64,000 nucleotides of DNA from an uncultured Oscillospiraceae bacterium (GTDB lineage Bacteria > Bacillota > Clostridia > Oscillospirales > Ruminococcaceae): positions 1-64,000 of the forward strand of contig CAKSWY010000002.1 of NCBI GenBank assembly GCA_934513685.1, written 5' to 3'. A program made the position numbers and the translations under genes. Position 1 is the first letter of the stretch, and the number at the start of each line of letters is the position of its first letter. The notes beneath the pieces are model-generated. The model was not told the origin of the DNA, ran no database searches, and worked only from the letters and a program-made list of their open reading frames with translations. Shown here one piece after another: positions 50,600-58,965 of the stretch.

Positions 50600-51067
50600 T
50601 TATTGTTTGCCCGGCCAGTGGAACACAAAGCCATACGCGGCGGCAAGGCTGACCAAAAGCACTGCCATGCGCCAGGGCTGGGCAAGGTGCAGCTGCACGA
50701 TCTGCCGCACGACCGCCGGGTTCCAAAAAAGGAGAACCCCCACGGCCGCCGCGCCCAGGCTGCCCGCCAGAACTGCCCCGGCCGCCATATCCTTTGCGGC
50801 ACCTGCGGCGGCCCAATGGGCTGCATCCGGCCGATCCACCGCGCGCTCGATGGCCGAGTTCACCAGTTCCAGACTGATGACCCCGGCAATGCACACCGCC
50901 AGCAGGGCGTATTCCACCGCCGTAAAGCGGTAAAACCGGCTGAAGGCCAGCACATAGGCAGCCGCACACACATGAAAGCGAAGATTCCGCTCCTGTTGCA
51001 GTGCAGCCGCTATGCCCTGGCCTGCATACCGAAAACCCCGAATAAATTTCCGCAGTTCAGACTTCAT
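50600..51067 (-). CDS. dgkA: undecaprenol/diacylglycerol kinase
   Basis: A 155-residue small membrane kinase (three or four helices). The signature ELVNSAIERAVDR and the N-terminal RKFIRGFRYAGQGI match the Gram-positive type, which phosphorylates undecaprenol to recycle the lipid carrier of wall polymers. It starts within the last 11 bases of ybeY. The C-terminal region after residue 120 is extra hydrophobic. Confidence 0.93.
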   Translation of the reverse strand: MKSELRKFIRGFRYAGQGIAAALQQERNLRFHVCAAAYVLAFSRFYRFTAVEYALLAVCIAGVISLELVNSAIERAVDRPDAAHWAAAGAAKDMAAGAVLAGSLGAAAVGVLLFWNPAVVRQIVQLHLAQPWRMAVLLVSLAAAYGFVFHWPGKQ

Positions 51068-51557
51068 CGGCCGTATAAGAAACCGTGCGGGGCAGGCCCA
51101 GCTGAATCAACACAGCTTCTTCCTTCTCCCGCATACGAACGGCTTCCAGGCCGCCGTTCTCATGGTCGTAGCCCAGCAGATGCAGCATGGAGTGCACCGT
51201 CAGGAAGGCCACTTCCCGCTGCAGCGGATGACCGTAAAGCTCTGCCTGCTCCATGGCTTTTTCCATGGAAATCACGATGTCGCCCAGCATTTTGGCGCCG
51301 GTGTCCTGGTCAATGTCGTACACACCGTCCTGCCCCAAGGGGAAGCTCAGCACATCGGTGGGCATGGGCTTGTTGCGGTACTGGTTGTTCAGCTCTGCAA
51401 TTTTTGCATTGTCCACAAAGGTAACGCTGATTTCCGCAGGCCCTTCAAAGTGCTCGAATTCCAGAACCGCATTGCAGCTGCGGCGAATCAGAATGCGCAG
51501 GCCGGAGGGCACTTTGACCGCATGCTGGTCGTTGGTAATGTATACTTTGTTCGACAT
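51057..51557 (-). CDS. ybeY: endoribonuclease YbeY
   Basis: A 166-residue zinc RNase acting in 16S rRNA 3' maturation. The zinc site HSMLHLLGYDH is complete. The start was set at ATG 51557, after GAGGTG. It follows phoH by 61 bases and overlaps dgkA. Confidence 0.95.
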   Translation of the reverse strand: MSNKVYITNDQHAVKVPSGLRILIRRSCNAVLEFEHFEGPAEISVTFVDNAKIAELNNQYRNKPMPTDVLSFPLGQDGVYDIDQDTGAKMLGDIVISMEKAMEQAELYGHPLQREVAFLTVHSMLHLLGYDHENGGLEAVRMREKEEAVLIQLGLPRTVSYTADEV

Positions 51558-51618
51558 ATTCTTACACCTCATCTATTCCTGCCCCGAGCGGGGCGCTTTT
51601 TCAATCAATTCCCGGGTT

Positions 51619-52584
51619 TCAGCGGCGGCTGCGCGCCTGGGCAGCCCGGTCATAGGCCTTTACAATTTCCTGCACAAGCCGGTGCCGCACCACGTCCTTT
51701 TCGCTGAATCGAATCTGCGCAATGCCGTCAATGTTTTTCAGCACCGCCAGCGCGTCCACCAGGCCGCTGCGGCTTTTATCCGGCAGGTCGATTTGGGTCA
51801 CGTCACCGGTCACCACAACCTTACTGCCGGACCCCATGCGCGTGAGGAACATCTTCATCTGTTCCGGGCTGGTGTTCTGGGCTTCATCCAGAATGATGAA
51901 GGCATTGTCCAGCGTTCGGCCGCGCATATAGGCCAGCGGGGCAACCTCAATGGTCTGCTTCTCCAGCAGACGCTGGAAGGTTTCCGGCCCAAGCATATCA
52001 TACAGGCCGTCGTACAGCGGCCGCAGGTAGGGGTCCACCTTATTTTGCAAGTCGCCGGGCAAAAAGCCCAGCTTTTCGCCTGCTTCTACCGCAGGGCGGG
52101 TCAGAATGATCCGCTCCACGTCTTTGCTTTTGAAGGCCTTCACGGCCATTGCCACAGCCAGATAGGTTTTGCCCGTACCAGCCGGCCCCACGCCGAACGT
52201 AATGGGGTGAGTCTGAATGGCCTTGAGGTATTCCTTCTGCCCCAGCGTTTTGGGGCGCACCGGGCGGCCTTTTGCCGTAATGGCGATGAAATTCTCGGTC
52301 AGCTCCTGCACCCGCCCATCTTCACCAGAACGGGCCAGGCTGATGCAGTAGCGCACCGTCTGCTCCTCGATGGGGGTATGATTTTCAAGCAGCGTCAGCA
52401 TCGCGTCAATGGCGTTTGCCGCGCCGGTCACGCCCTCTGCCTCGCCGGTCAGCTTGACCTGTGTGCCGCGGCAAACAGCAGTGACGGAAAATTCCTTTTC
52501 CAACAGACGAATGTTCTCATCGCAGCTCCCGAACACCGCCGCTGCCAGCTCTACACTGTCAAGTTCAATCAGCTTTTCTGCCAT
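51619..52584 (-). CDS. phoH: PhoH-like ATPase
   Basis: A 321-residue P-loop ATPase with Walker A GPAGTGKTYLAVA and the Walker B region FIILDEAQNTSPEQMKMFL, plus TRMGSGSKVVVTGD. The N-terminal 110 residues form the KH-like region. PhoH2-type proteins act in RNA metabolism with YbeY, encoded next. It has its own promoter with a dyad although it lies inside the yqfC-era series. Confidence 0.95.
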   Translation of the reverse strand: MAEKLIELDSVELAAAVFGSCDENIRLLEKEFSVTAVCRGTQVKLTGEAEGVTGAANAIDAMLTLLENHTPIEEQTVRYCISLARSGEDGRVQELTENFIAITAKGRPVRPKTLGQKEYLKAIQTHPITFGVGPAGTGKTYLAVAMAVKAFKSKDVERIILTRPAVEAGEKLGFLPGDLQNKVDPYLRPLYDGLYDMLGPETFQRLLEKQTIEVAPLAYMRGRTLDNAFIILDEAQNTSPEQMKMFLTRMGSGSKVVVTGDVTQIDLPDKSRSGLVDALAVLKNIDGIAQIRFSEKDVVRHRLVQEIVKAYDRAAQARSRR

Positions 52585-52610
52585 TCCATTCTTCCCTCTT
52601 TTCCAGCATC

Positions 52611-52644
52611 ATTATATCACAGTTTTTTGCATTTGAAACTGTGA
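52611..52644 (-). promoter_or_regulatory. phoH promoter with overlapping inverted repeat
   Basis: Minus-strand TTTCAA (52638-52633), 16-base spacer and TGA-TATAAT (52616-52611). TCACAGTTT (52617-52625) and AAACTGTGA (52636-52644) form a perfect 9-base dyad across the spacer and the -35 box. The TCACAG half-site also occurs in the inverted repeat at the deoD promoter. Confidence 0.65.
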
Positions 52645-52841
52645 ATTCTGCACAAAATTCCATCTTGTTTCTCAGCATTCCGTTTAAATGCAAAAAATGC
52701 GCTGCAAAACGCTGTATTGTTCAAAAATCATTGGTCCTGTTGCGGCGTTTCTTCCTTTTAAAAAAGCCGTTTTTCTTCGGTCTTGGAATTTTCCGCGTCT
52801 TCTTTTGTTAAATTTTCTACATGCCAGATTTTGCACGGATC

Positions 52842-53990
52842 TCACGCCTTTGGCCGGGCAATGTCTGCCTCAAACTGCACCGTCCAAGCATAATGCAGTA
52901 CATCACCATCCAGCCGCTGCTCTTTCTCTTCCGTGCGGAGTTCTGCGTCCGGATGCTCCTGCCAGAGCTGCCGCCGGCAGGCCCAGGCCGCCAAATCCAC
53001 CGCCTGTTCCTGGGTCAGCCGGATTTCCTGGCAGGCGTATTCCACCCAGAGCGTCCGCACGGCCACGGCAGGCAATGCAAACCCGAACAGCAGCAGCGGC
53101 TCTCTGGTGATTTTCTCCTGCCACAGGCCATCCGGTTCCGGCTTGGTAAGCCAAGGCAGATCGAGCCTTCGTCCCAGCCCCTCCACCGCTTCGCTCCTGC
53201 CCAGCCGCCCGGTGGGGAACTCCGCCGCCACCGTCAGCGACTGCGCGCATCGGTATTGCTTTTGCACCAGAGCAATTGCGTTGCCTGCCGCTTCTCCCGG
53301 CACGGCACGTCCGTCCCGGTCCAGCTTTTCGCTCTCGATCAGCGTTTCCCCTGCTGCCACCGTCTGGCCCGCCCGCTTGGCGGCGATCCCGCTCTGCACG
53401 TTCAGCACCAAGAGTCGGCCGCTCTCCCCGGCTGTGATCCGCTTTACCCCGGCCGGCTGAACCGGTGTGTCACGGCTCCGGTCACACTCCACCGTCAAGC
53501 GCCCGTCCGCAAAATTCAGGGTGACCCACCCAAGTTCCGGGCATTGCTTCAGCAGCGCCTGCTCGACGGACTGCAGATCCGCCTGTGTTGGTGCCGCGCC
53601 CGGCTGTAAGTTTTGCGAGAAGAGCTGTGCTTCCAGATCCCTTTTCAACGCATCGTCCGGCACCTTGTATTGCACCGACCAGATGACGCCGCCCGCCAGA
53701 TGAAGCACCAGCAAAAAGGCAAGCGGCCCGGCCAGAAGGCCCCAGCGCGTGCGCCACCGCGCCAGAAGGAACCATAGGCCCCGCTTGCGGCGCACCCGAA
53801 TCTGCACCCCATACCGCCGGGCCGGGCGATGCAGCCTTCGGTAATAGCGGGCCGGAAGCCAGGCGGTGAACCCCTCCGCATTCGGGCAGACCCCCTGCAC
53901 CGGAATTCCCTGCGCCACGCACCAGTCCAGCAGGCACTCCACTCGGCCGCCGCGGGCCGTGAACTGCACCGCCGCAAAAAAGCCTGTCAT
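52842..53990 (-). CDS. yqfD: sporulation protein YqfD
   Basis: A 382-residue membrane protein needed for spore formation in Bacillus, where it is under sigma-E. A cytoplasmic N-terminal part is followed by one hydrophobic segment (about 84-106) and a large extracytoplasmic domain with DLQSVEQALLKQCPELGWVTLNFADGRLTVE, typical of YqfD. The start overlaps the yqfC stop as ATGA. About 257 AT-richer bases separate its stop from phoH, including the phoH promoter. Confidence 0.9.
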   Translation of the reverse strand: MTGFFAAVQFTARGGRVECLLDWCVAQGIPVQGVCPNAEGFTAWLPARYYRRLHRPARRYGVQIRVRRKRGLWFLLARWRTRWGLLAGPLAFLLVLHLAGGVIWSVQYKVPDDALKRDLEAQLFSQNLQPGAAPTQADLQSVEQALLKQCPELGWVTLNFADGRLTVECDRSRDTPVQPAGVKRITAGESGRLLVLNVQSGIAAKRAGQTVAAGETLIESEKLDRDGRAVPGEAAGNAIALVQKQYRCAQSLTVAAEFPTGRLGRSEAVEGLGRRLDLPWLTKPEPDGLWQEKITREPLLLFGFALPAVAVRTLWVEYACQEIRLTQEQAVDLAAWACRRQLWQEHPDAELRTEEKEQRLDGDVLHYAWTVQFEADIARPKA

Positions 53991-54295
53991 CTGCGCCCCT
54001 CCCTTTTTGCCTGCTGAAAGGTGATCTGCGAAATGCGCCCCCGCAACACCAGCGTTCGGCGGTTCAGGCTTTCCAGCTGTAAGTTCTCTCCCGTTAAAAC
54101 GACTTCACAGCGCGCCATTTGCAGCCGCACCCGCTCCTCGGTGCATTCCAGAACCGCACGGCAATTCTCCACTTCCAGCGCGCCGCCGCACTGGATGTGC
54201 AGAATGGAACGCCGGTAAAAGCCCTTGGCCGGCTGTGCAAACAGGTTCAATTTTTCTGCTTTGGGTGCCGCACGCACCTGGCCCTGTTTTTTCAT
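53987..54295 (-). CDS. yqfC: sporulation protein YqfC (YabP/YqfC family)
   Basis: A 102-residue protein of the YabP/YqfC family. CRAVLECTEERVRLQMARCEVVLTGENLQLESLN is the conserved beta-rich core. The start follows AAAAAAGGAG. It is the first gene of the series yqfC-yqfD-phoH-ybeY-dgkA-era, and divergent from ylbJ. Retained with yqfD and ylbJ, it suggests that the organism has or recently had a sporulation programme. Confidence 0.88.
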   Translation of the reverse strand: MKKQGQVRAAPKAEKLNLFAQPAKGFYRRSILHIQCGGALEVENCRAVLECTEERVRLQMARCEVVLTGENLQLESLNRRTLVLRGRISQITFQQAKREGRR

Positions 54296-54354
54296 GGCGC
54301 CCGCTCCTTTTTTGCCGTTCTCCTCACATATATATGGAAGAGGAGGAATGGCTT

Positions 54355-55431
54355 ATGATTCAGGTTCGCCGCATTCACCCGCTGCTTTTGCTGCAGGCAG
54401 TTTTGCTTTTGCTGCTGTTTTGTATGCCGGAAGCCGCCCTGCGCGGGGCTTCTGCGGCGCTTCACAGCTGTGCCGGGCAGATCATTCCGGCATTGTTTCC
54501 GTTTTTGCTGCTGTGTGAATGGCTCACCGCCAACCCGGACCTTGACCGGTTGGGTCTCCCGCTCGCCCCCGTCGCGCAGTTTGTCTGCGGGCAGTGCTCC
54601 TGCGGCAGCACCCTGCTGCTGGGCTGGCTGGGCGGGTTTGCGGCGGGCGCACAGGCCATCGGCGGGGCGTACCGCCGCGGGCAGCTCACCGTGCGCCAGG
54701 CGGAGGCCCTTCTGCCGCTGTGCATCACCGTCAGCCCCGCCTTTATCTTTGTCACCGTTGGCCAGCTGATGCTGAACAGCCGCCGGCTGGGGCTGGCCCT
54801 GCTGGGGGCCATTTTCGGCAGCAATCTGCTCTGCGGCCTGCTGGCCGGGCGCTGGTGGCTTCTCAAGGCCGCTGCACCTGCCGCGGGCGGCAGCCCCACC
54901 CCAGCGTCTCACACCTCTTCGTCGCCCGGTTTCTCTGCCTGTGCCGCGCGGGCCGCTCAATCCATGCTGACCATCTGCGCGCTGGTGGTCTTTTTCGGGG
55001 CCGTCAACGGCATTCTGGCCCAATTGCCCGGGCTTCACCGGCTTTACTGCCTTGTATGTGCCCTGCTGGAGGTCACCAACGGCTGCCTTCAGCTCAGCCG
55101 CCTTCCCGCTGGGCGGGTGTTCGCCTGCTGCGGTGCACTCAGCTGGATGGGCCTTTCCGCCCTGGCGCAGGTGCGGGCGCTGCTTCCGGGTGAACTCTGC
55201 CTGAAACCGCTGCTTTTGGCCCGCCTGCTGCATCTGCCGTGCTCTCTGCTTTTGCTGCACCTGCTGCTGCGGTTTTTGCCCGCGGAAGCGCCCGCGTTCA
55301 GCAGCCTGGCCCCGCGGGTGATTCCCATCACCCACGGCAAACCGGACGCCGCCCTCGTTCTGTTTTTGCTGTGCTGCCTTGCACTTTCGCAATTAGAGCG
55401 TTTGGCAGGTGCCGTTTCGCCGAAGCCGTAA
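54355..55431 (+). CDS. ylbJ: sporulation membrane protein YlbJ (nucleoside-transporter gate fold)
   Basis: A 358-residue polytopic protein with about eight hydrophobic segments. ALFPFLLLCEWLTA, QCSCGSTLLLGWLGGFAAGAQAIG and the long ITVSPAFIFVTVG region match YlbJ (SpoVV), which helps load dipicolinic acid into the forespore. The start was set at ATG 54355, 8 bases after AGGAGG; two upstream in-frame starts have no ribosome site. It is divergent from yqfC, with a 10-base palindrome CATATATATG between them. Confidence 0.88.
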   Translation: MIQVRRIHPLLLLQAVLLLLLFCMPEAALRGASAALHSCAGQIIPALFPFLLLCEWLTANPDLDRLGLPLAPVAQFVCGQCSCGSTLLLGWLGGFAAGAQAIGGAYRRGQLTVRQAEALLPLCITVSPAFIFVTVGQLMLNSRRLGLALLGAIFGSNLLCGLLAGRWWLLKAAAPAAGGSPTPASHTSSSPGFSACAARAAQSMLTICALVVFFGAVNGILAQLPGLHRLYCLVCALLEVTNGCLQLSRLPAGRVFACCGALSWMGLSALAQVRALLPGELCLKPLLLARLLHLPCSLLLLHLLLRFLPAEAPAFSSLAPRVIPITHGKPDAALVLFLLCCLALSQLERLAGAVSPKP

Positions 55432-55574
55432 CTGCCCCGCCTTCCTGTGGGCATCTTCCCCGCTGCCTTTACTTTTTCCCTCTTTCTTCCTATAATAAAA
55501 GGCAGCCAATGCACCGCTGGCTTTTGCCTGGGTGCATTTTAGCCGAAGCGTTTTTTGAAAAGCGAGGTCAGAGC

Positions 55575-55796
55575 GTGTTCCATAAGCCAATGTACGGGGC
55601 CACCATTGCCCCGGCCTGCGAATACTGTGCCTGGGGCCGCCGCGCCAGCGACCCCCGCATGATTCTGTGTGAAAAATGCGGCATTGTATCGCCCTATTAT
55701 AAATGTAAAAAGTTCCGGTACGATCCTCTGCGCCGTGTGCCGAAGCGGCCGCCGAAGCTCCCTGCTTTTTCGCCGGAGGACTTTTCGCTGGACTGA
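55575..55796 (+). CDS. 73-residue zinc-ribbon-like protein
   Basis: Start GTG 55575, 7 bases after GAGGT. The product has two CxxC-type pairs (CEYC and CEKCG) and a following YYKCKKFRYDPLRRVP region, so a small zinc-binding domain is likely. The N-terminal part MYGATIAPACEYCAWGRR has a hydrophobic turn but no signal peptide. It lies between ylbJ and the SRP RNA. No family was recognised; a transcription- or RNA-associated role would be a guess. Confidence 0.65.
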   Translation: MFHKPMYGATIAPACEYCAWGRRASDPRMILCEKCGIVSPYYKCKKFRYDPLRRVPKRPPKLPAFSPEDFSLD

Positions 55797-55843
55797 AAAA
55801 GCCGGTTTTGCCCTCTGATCTGCGGCAAATCTTTCAATTTCGG

Positions 55844-55872
55844 TTGCATTTATTTTTTGGTTATTGTATAAT
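55844..55872 (+). promoter_or_regulatory. promoter of the SRP RNA gene
   Basis: TTGCAT (55844-55849), 17-base spacer, perfect TATAAT (55867-55872). Strong sigma-A type promoter immediately upstream of the RNA. Confidence 0.88.
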
Positions 55873-55878
55873 ATAGCA

Positions 55879-56048
55879 TGTTCGGACAGAGCCATCTCTG
55901 CGCTGTTCGGCATACGGATGCGGGCCCTGTGCGACAGTGACCCATGAACCATGTCAGGCGGGGAACCGAGCAGCATTAAGTGGTCTTCACTGTGCGCCGC
56001 AGGCAGCCTGCATCCGTATGCCGAGCAGCGCAGGCGGCTTGTCCTTTT
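55879..56048 (+). ncRNA. ffs: signal recognition particle RNA
   Basis: The conserved domain IV is unmistakable: TCAGGCGGGGAACCGAGCAGC contains the GGAA tetraloop and the Ffh-binding symmetric loop. The flanks fold into a long stem: GCGCTGTTCGGCATACGGATGC near the 5' side pairs with the 3' half at 56009-56031 with one mismatch, and GGACA..GCC near the 5' end pairs with GGCTTGTCC before TTTTTTT. The length of about 165 bases lies between the short (about 110) and the long Alu-containing (about 270) bacterial types. dnaX follows, as in Bacillus. Confidence 0.92.
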
Positions 56049-56087
56049 TTTGTATGTCCATCAAATGCCGAAGGGAGGGCGTTTGTT

Positions 56088-57812
56088 TTGTACCGTGCGC
56101 TTTATCGTAAATGGCGGCCCTCCCGTTTTGAGGACGTCGTTGGCCAGCAGGCCATCGTCACCGCCCTGAAGAATCAGGTGGCCACCGGCCGCATCGGGCA
56201 CGCGTATCTGTTTACCGGCACCCGCGGCACCGGCAAAACCACCTGCGCCAAAATCTTCGCCAAGGCGGTCAACTGCCCCCATCAGGCGGGCGGCGACCCC
56301 TGCTGCCAGTGCGACATCTGCCGCGGCATTGAAAACGGCAGCATTCTGGACGTGGTTGAGATCGATGCCGCCTCCAACAACGGCGTGGACAACATCCGGG
56401 ATATTCGGGATGAAACTGCCTACACCCCCAGTGAATGCACCTACAAGGTGTACATCATTGATGAGGTTCATATGCTGTCCATCCCGGCGTTCAACGCGCT
56501 GCTGAAAATCATGGAGGAGCCGCCCAGCCACGTGATTTTCATTCTGGCCACGACGGAAATTCACAAGGTTCCGGCCACCATTCTTTCCCGCTGTCAGCGG
56601 TACGATTTCGGGCGCATTCAGCCCCAGGACATTGCCGCCCGGCTGCTCTACATCGCCGGAGAGGAGCAGATCGACCTGGCGCCCGACGCCGCCGACCTGA
56701 TTGCCCGCCTGGCGGATGGCGCCCTGCGCGATGCCCTCTCCATTCTGGACACCTGCGCCGGTGTTTCCACCCAGGTGGACGCCGAGCTGGTGCGCCGTAT
56801 GTCCGGCGTGACCGACCGGGGCTATCTGTTTGAGATCAGCGCCGGGGTCCACAACCGGGACTCTGCCGGCGTTCTGGCTCAGGTGGCCGCTCTGCGCCAG
56901 CGCTCGGTAGATATGAAGCGGCTGTGTGAAGAGCTGATCAACCACTACCGCAACCTGATGCTTGCGGCACTGCCCGGCGGCGGTGCGCTGCTCACCGGTG
57001 TCCCCCCCGAGGAGGAATCCCGCTACACGCAGACGGCCGGTGAGATCCCGCAGTCCGAGTCCATCCGGGCCATTCAGGCGCTGGGCAGCGCCATGGAGCG
57101 GATGAGCCGCGGAACCGACCAGCGCATTGAGCTGGAGCTGGCGCTGTTCAGCCTTACCGAGCCGGTGGCCCCCACCCCGGCAGCCCAGCCCGCCGCGGCA
57201 ACACCCTTTGTTTCTGCTCCGGCCGCGCCCACCTCTTCCACCTGGGCGCCCAAGGCCCCGGAACCTGCTCGGCCCGCGGCACAACAGCCACAGCAGCCGC
57301 CTGCACCGGCCGCCTCTCCCGCCCCGGTGCAGGAAGAGGATCTGCCCCCGTGGGAGGTAGACGACCCGTTGGTACCGAAAGCTCCGCCGGAAAAGGAAGC
57401 CCTCGCGCCTGCCCCCGCTGCCCCGGTGCCGCAGCCGACTCCCTCAGCCGCCCCGGCAGACAACCTCATGCTGTATCCGCAGTGGCACGACGTGGTGGAG
57501 GTGCTGCTGAGCAGCGAACTTTCCAAGCAGGAACCGGCCATCATCCCCTATCTGCGCAATTCCAAGGCCTATTTTGACGGCAAGCGGGTGCTGATCGACG
57601 GCGGCGATGTTTTCCGCGATTTTCTGCGGCGCAACCCGGAAAGCCGGACCCGCATCAAGGACATCATCGAGGAAAAGACCGGCGTGCGGTGCCCCATCGG
57701 GCCGTATACCCCACCCAAAGCTGACCAGCCGCAGGCTGCGGCCAATGTGGAAGAACTTCTGGCCGGAATGCAGGCGCAGGGCGTGGATGTGATCATTGAA
57801 GAAAAGAAGTAA
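56088..57812 (+). CDS. dnaX: DNA polymerase III tau/gamma subunit
   Basis: Clamp-loader ATPase, 574 residues. Start is TTG 56088, after GGGAGGG, giving YRALYRKWRPSRFEDVVGQ. Walker A is GTRGTGKTT, the zinc ligands are in CPHQ...CCQCDIC, DEVHMLS is Walker B and SRCQRYDF is the sensor. After residue 350 comes a Pro/Ala-rich linker (about 365-480) and a C-terminal domain (LYPQWHDVVEVLLSSEL) that binds polymerase. It is expressed downstream of the SRP RNA and begins the dnaX-ybaB-recR operon. Confidence 0.96.
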   Translation: MYRALYRKWRPSRFEDVVGQQAIVTALKNQVATGRIGHAYLFTGTRGTGKTTCAKIFAKAVNCPHQAGGDPCCQCDICRGIENGSILDVVEIDAASNNGVDNIRDIRDETAYTPSECTYKVYIIDEVHMLSIPAFNALLKIMEEPPSHVIFILATTEIHKVPATILSRCQRYDFGRIQPQDIAARLLYIAGEEQIDLAPDAADLIARLADGALRDALSILDTCAGVSTQVDAELVRRMSGVTDRGYLFEISAGVHNRDSAGVLAQVAALRQRSVDMKRLCEELINHYRNLMLAALPGGGALLTGVPPEEESRYTQTAGEIPQSESIRAIQALGSAMERMSRGTDQRIELELALFSLTEPVAPTPAAQPAAATPFVSAPAAPTSSTWAPKAPEPARPAAQQPQQPPAPAASPAPVQEEDLPPWEVDDPLVPKAPPEKEALAPAPAAPVPQPTPSAAPADNLMLYPQWHDVVEVLLSSELSKQEPAIIPYLRNSKAYFDGKRVLIDGGDVFRDFLRRNPESRTRIKDIIEEKTGVRCPIGPYTPPKADQPQAAANVEELLAGMQAQGVDVIIEEKK

Positions 57813-57929
57813 GGGTTTGCCCTTTGTGCGCTGCCCCTTCTTTTTGCAATACAGCGAAAACTCATGCACAGCGGCGGTACGCCCTGTGAAATGAAGCAAA
57901 CCATTGAAAATTGTTTTGGAGGTTTTGTC

Positions 57930-58268
57930 ATGAAAGCAAGAATGCCCCAGGGCTTCGGCCGCCCCGATGTGAACGCACTGATGCGTCAGGCCCAGAAGAT
58001 GCAGGAAGAAGTCAAGGCCAAGCAGGCCGAGCTGGAAGCCACGGAGTACCAGGGCAGTTCCGGCAGCGGCATGGTGGAAGTGACCATGACCGGCAAGCAT
58101 GAGATCACCGCGCTGCACATCAAGCCCGAGGCTGTGGACCCGGACGATGTGGAAATGCTGGAGGACCTGATCGCTGCCGCCATCAACGACGCCGTGCGCG
58201 CTGTGGACGAAGCCGCGGACGCCGAGATGGGCAAGCTGACCAACGGCATGAACATTCCCGGCCTTTAA
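57930..58268 (+). CDS. YbaB/EbfC nucleoid-associated protein
   Basis: A 112-residue DNA-binding protein of the YbaB family; RQAQKMQEEVKAKQAELEATEYQGSSGSGMVEVTMTGKHEI is diagnostic. The start was set at ATG 57930, after TTTGGAGG; an upstream in-frame ATG lacks a ribosome site. It is between dnaX and recR, its usual position. Confidence 0.95.
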   Translation: MKARMPQGFGRPDVNALMRQAQKMQEEVKAKQAELEATEYQGSSGSGMVEVTMTGKHEITALHIKPEAVDPDDVEMLEDLIAAAINDAVRAVDEAADAEMGKLTNGMNIPGL

Positions 58269-58283
58269 TGGCGGTGACCGAAC

Positions 58284-58883
58284 ATGAGCAACAACGCGGA
58301 ACCCCTGGAACGGCTGATTGAACAGTTCAGCAAGTTTCCCGGCGTGGGGCGAAAGGGTGCCACCCGCATGGCCTATCAGGTGCTGAGTATGCAGCCCGAA
58401 CAGGCCATGGAGCTTTCCAAAGCCATTCAGGATGCGCACACCCGCCTGCACCGCTGCCGTGTGTGCATGAATTACACCGAGCAGGATGTGTGCAAGATCT
58501 GTTCCTCCCCCAAGCGCGACCATTCCATGATCTGCGTCGTGGAAAGCCCGCGGGACATCGTCTCGTTTGAGCGCACCCGGGAATACAACGGCCTGTACCA
58601 CGTGCTGCACGGCCTCATCTCCCCCATGGACGGTGTAACGGCCGACCAGCTCTGCGTGAAGGAGCTTTTGGCCCGTTTGACCAACGGCACCGTAAAAGAG
58701 GTCATCATGGCCACCAATCCCACCGTGGAGGGTGAAGCCACCGCCATGTATCTGGCGAAGCTGATCAAGCCTTTGGGGGTGCGGGTCTCCCGCCTGGCCT
58801 ACGGCCTGCCGGTCGGTTCCAGCCTGGAATACGCCGATGAAACCACCCTGTTCCGGGCGTTCACCGGCCGTGACGAACTGTAA
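58284..58883 (+). CDS. recR: recombination protein RecR
   Basis: A 199-residue protein of the RecFOR pathway. LIEQFSKFPGVGRKGATRMAYQVL is the helix-hairpin-helix start, then the four-Cys zinc finger (CRVCMNYTEQDVCKIC), the Toprim domain with VVESPRDIVSFERT, and the C-terminal RVSRLAYGLPVGSSLEYADE. It ends the dnaX-ybaB-recR operon. Confidence 0.97.
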   Translation: MSNNAEPLERLIEQFSKFPGVGRKGATRMAYQVLSMQPEQAMELSKAIQDAHTRLHRCRVCMNYTEQDVCKICSSPKRDHSMICVVESPRDIVSFERTREYNGLYHVLHGLISPMDGVTADQLCVKELLARLTNGTVKEVIMATNPTVEGEATAMYLAKLIKPLGVRVSRLAYGLPVGSSLEYADETTLFRAFTGRDEL

Positions 58884-58908
58884 TCGCCGTTTTCTTTCAA
58901 GTAAACAA

Positions 58909-58946
58909 ACAGCCAGCCGATGAAATTTCTCATCGGCTGGCTGTTT
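58909..58946. terminator. bidirectional terminator between recR and the racemase remnant
   Basis: Perfect arms AACAGCCAGCCGATGA (58909-58924) and TCATCGGCTGGCTGTT (58931-58946), six-base loop, T-rich on both sides. Confidence 0.92.
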
Positions 58947-58965
58947 TATGTTGTATTCAAATGGT

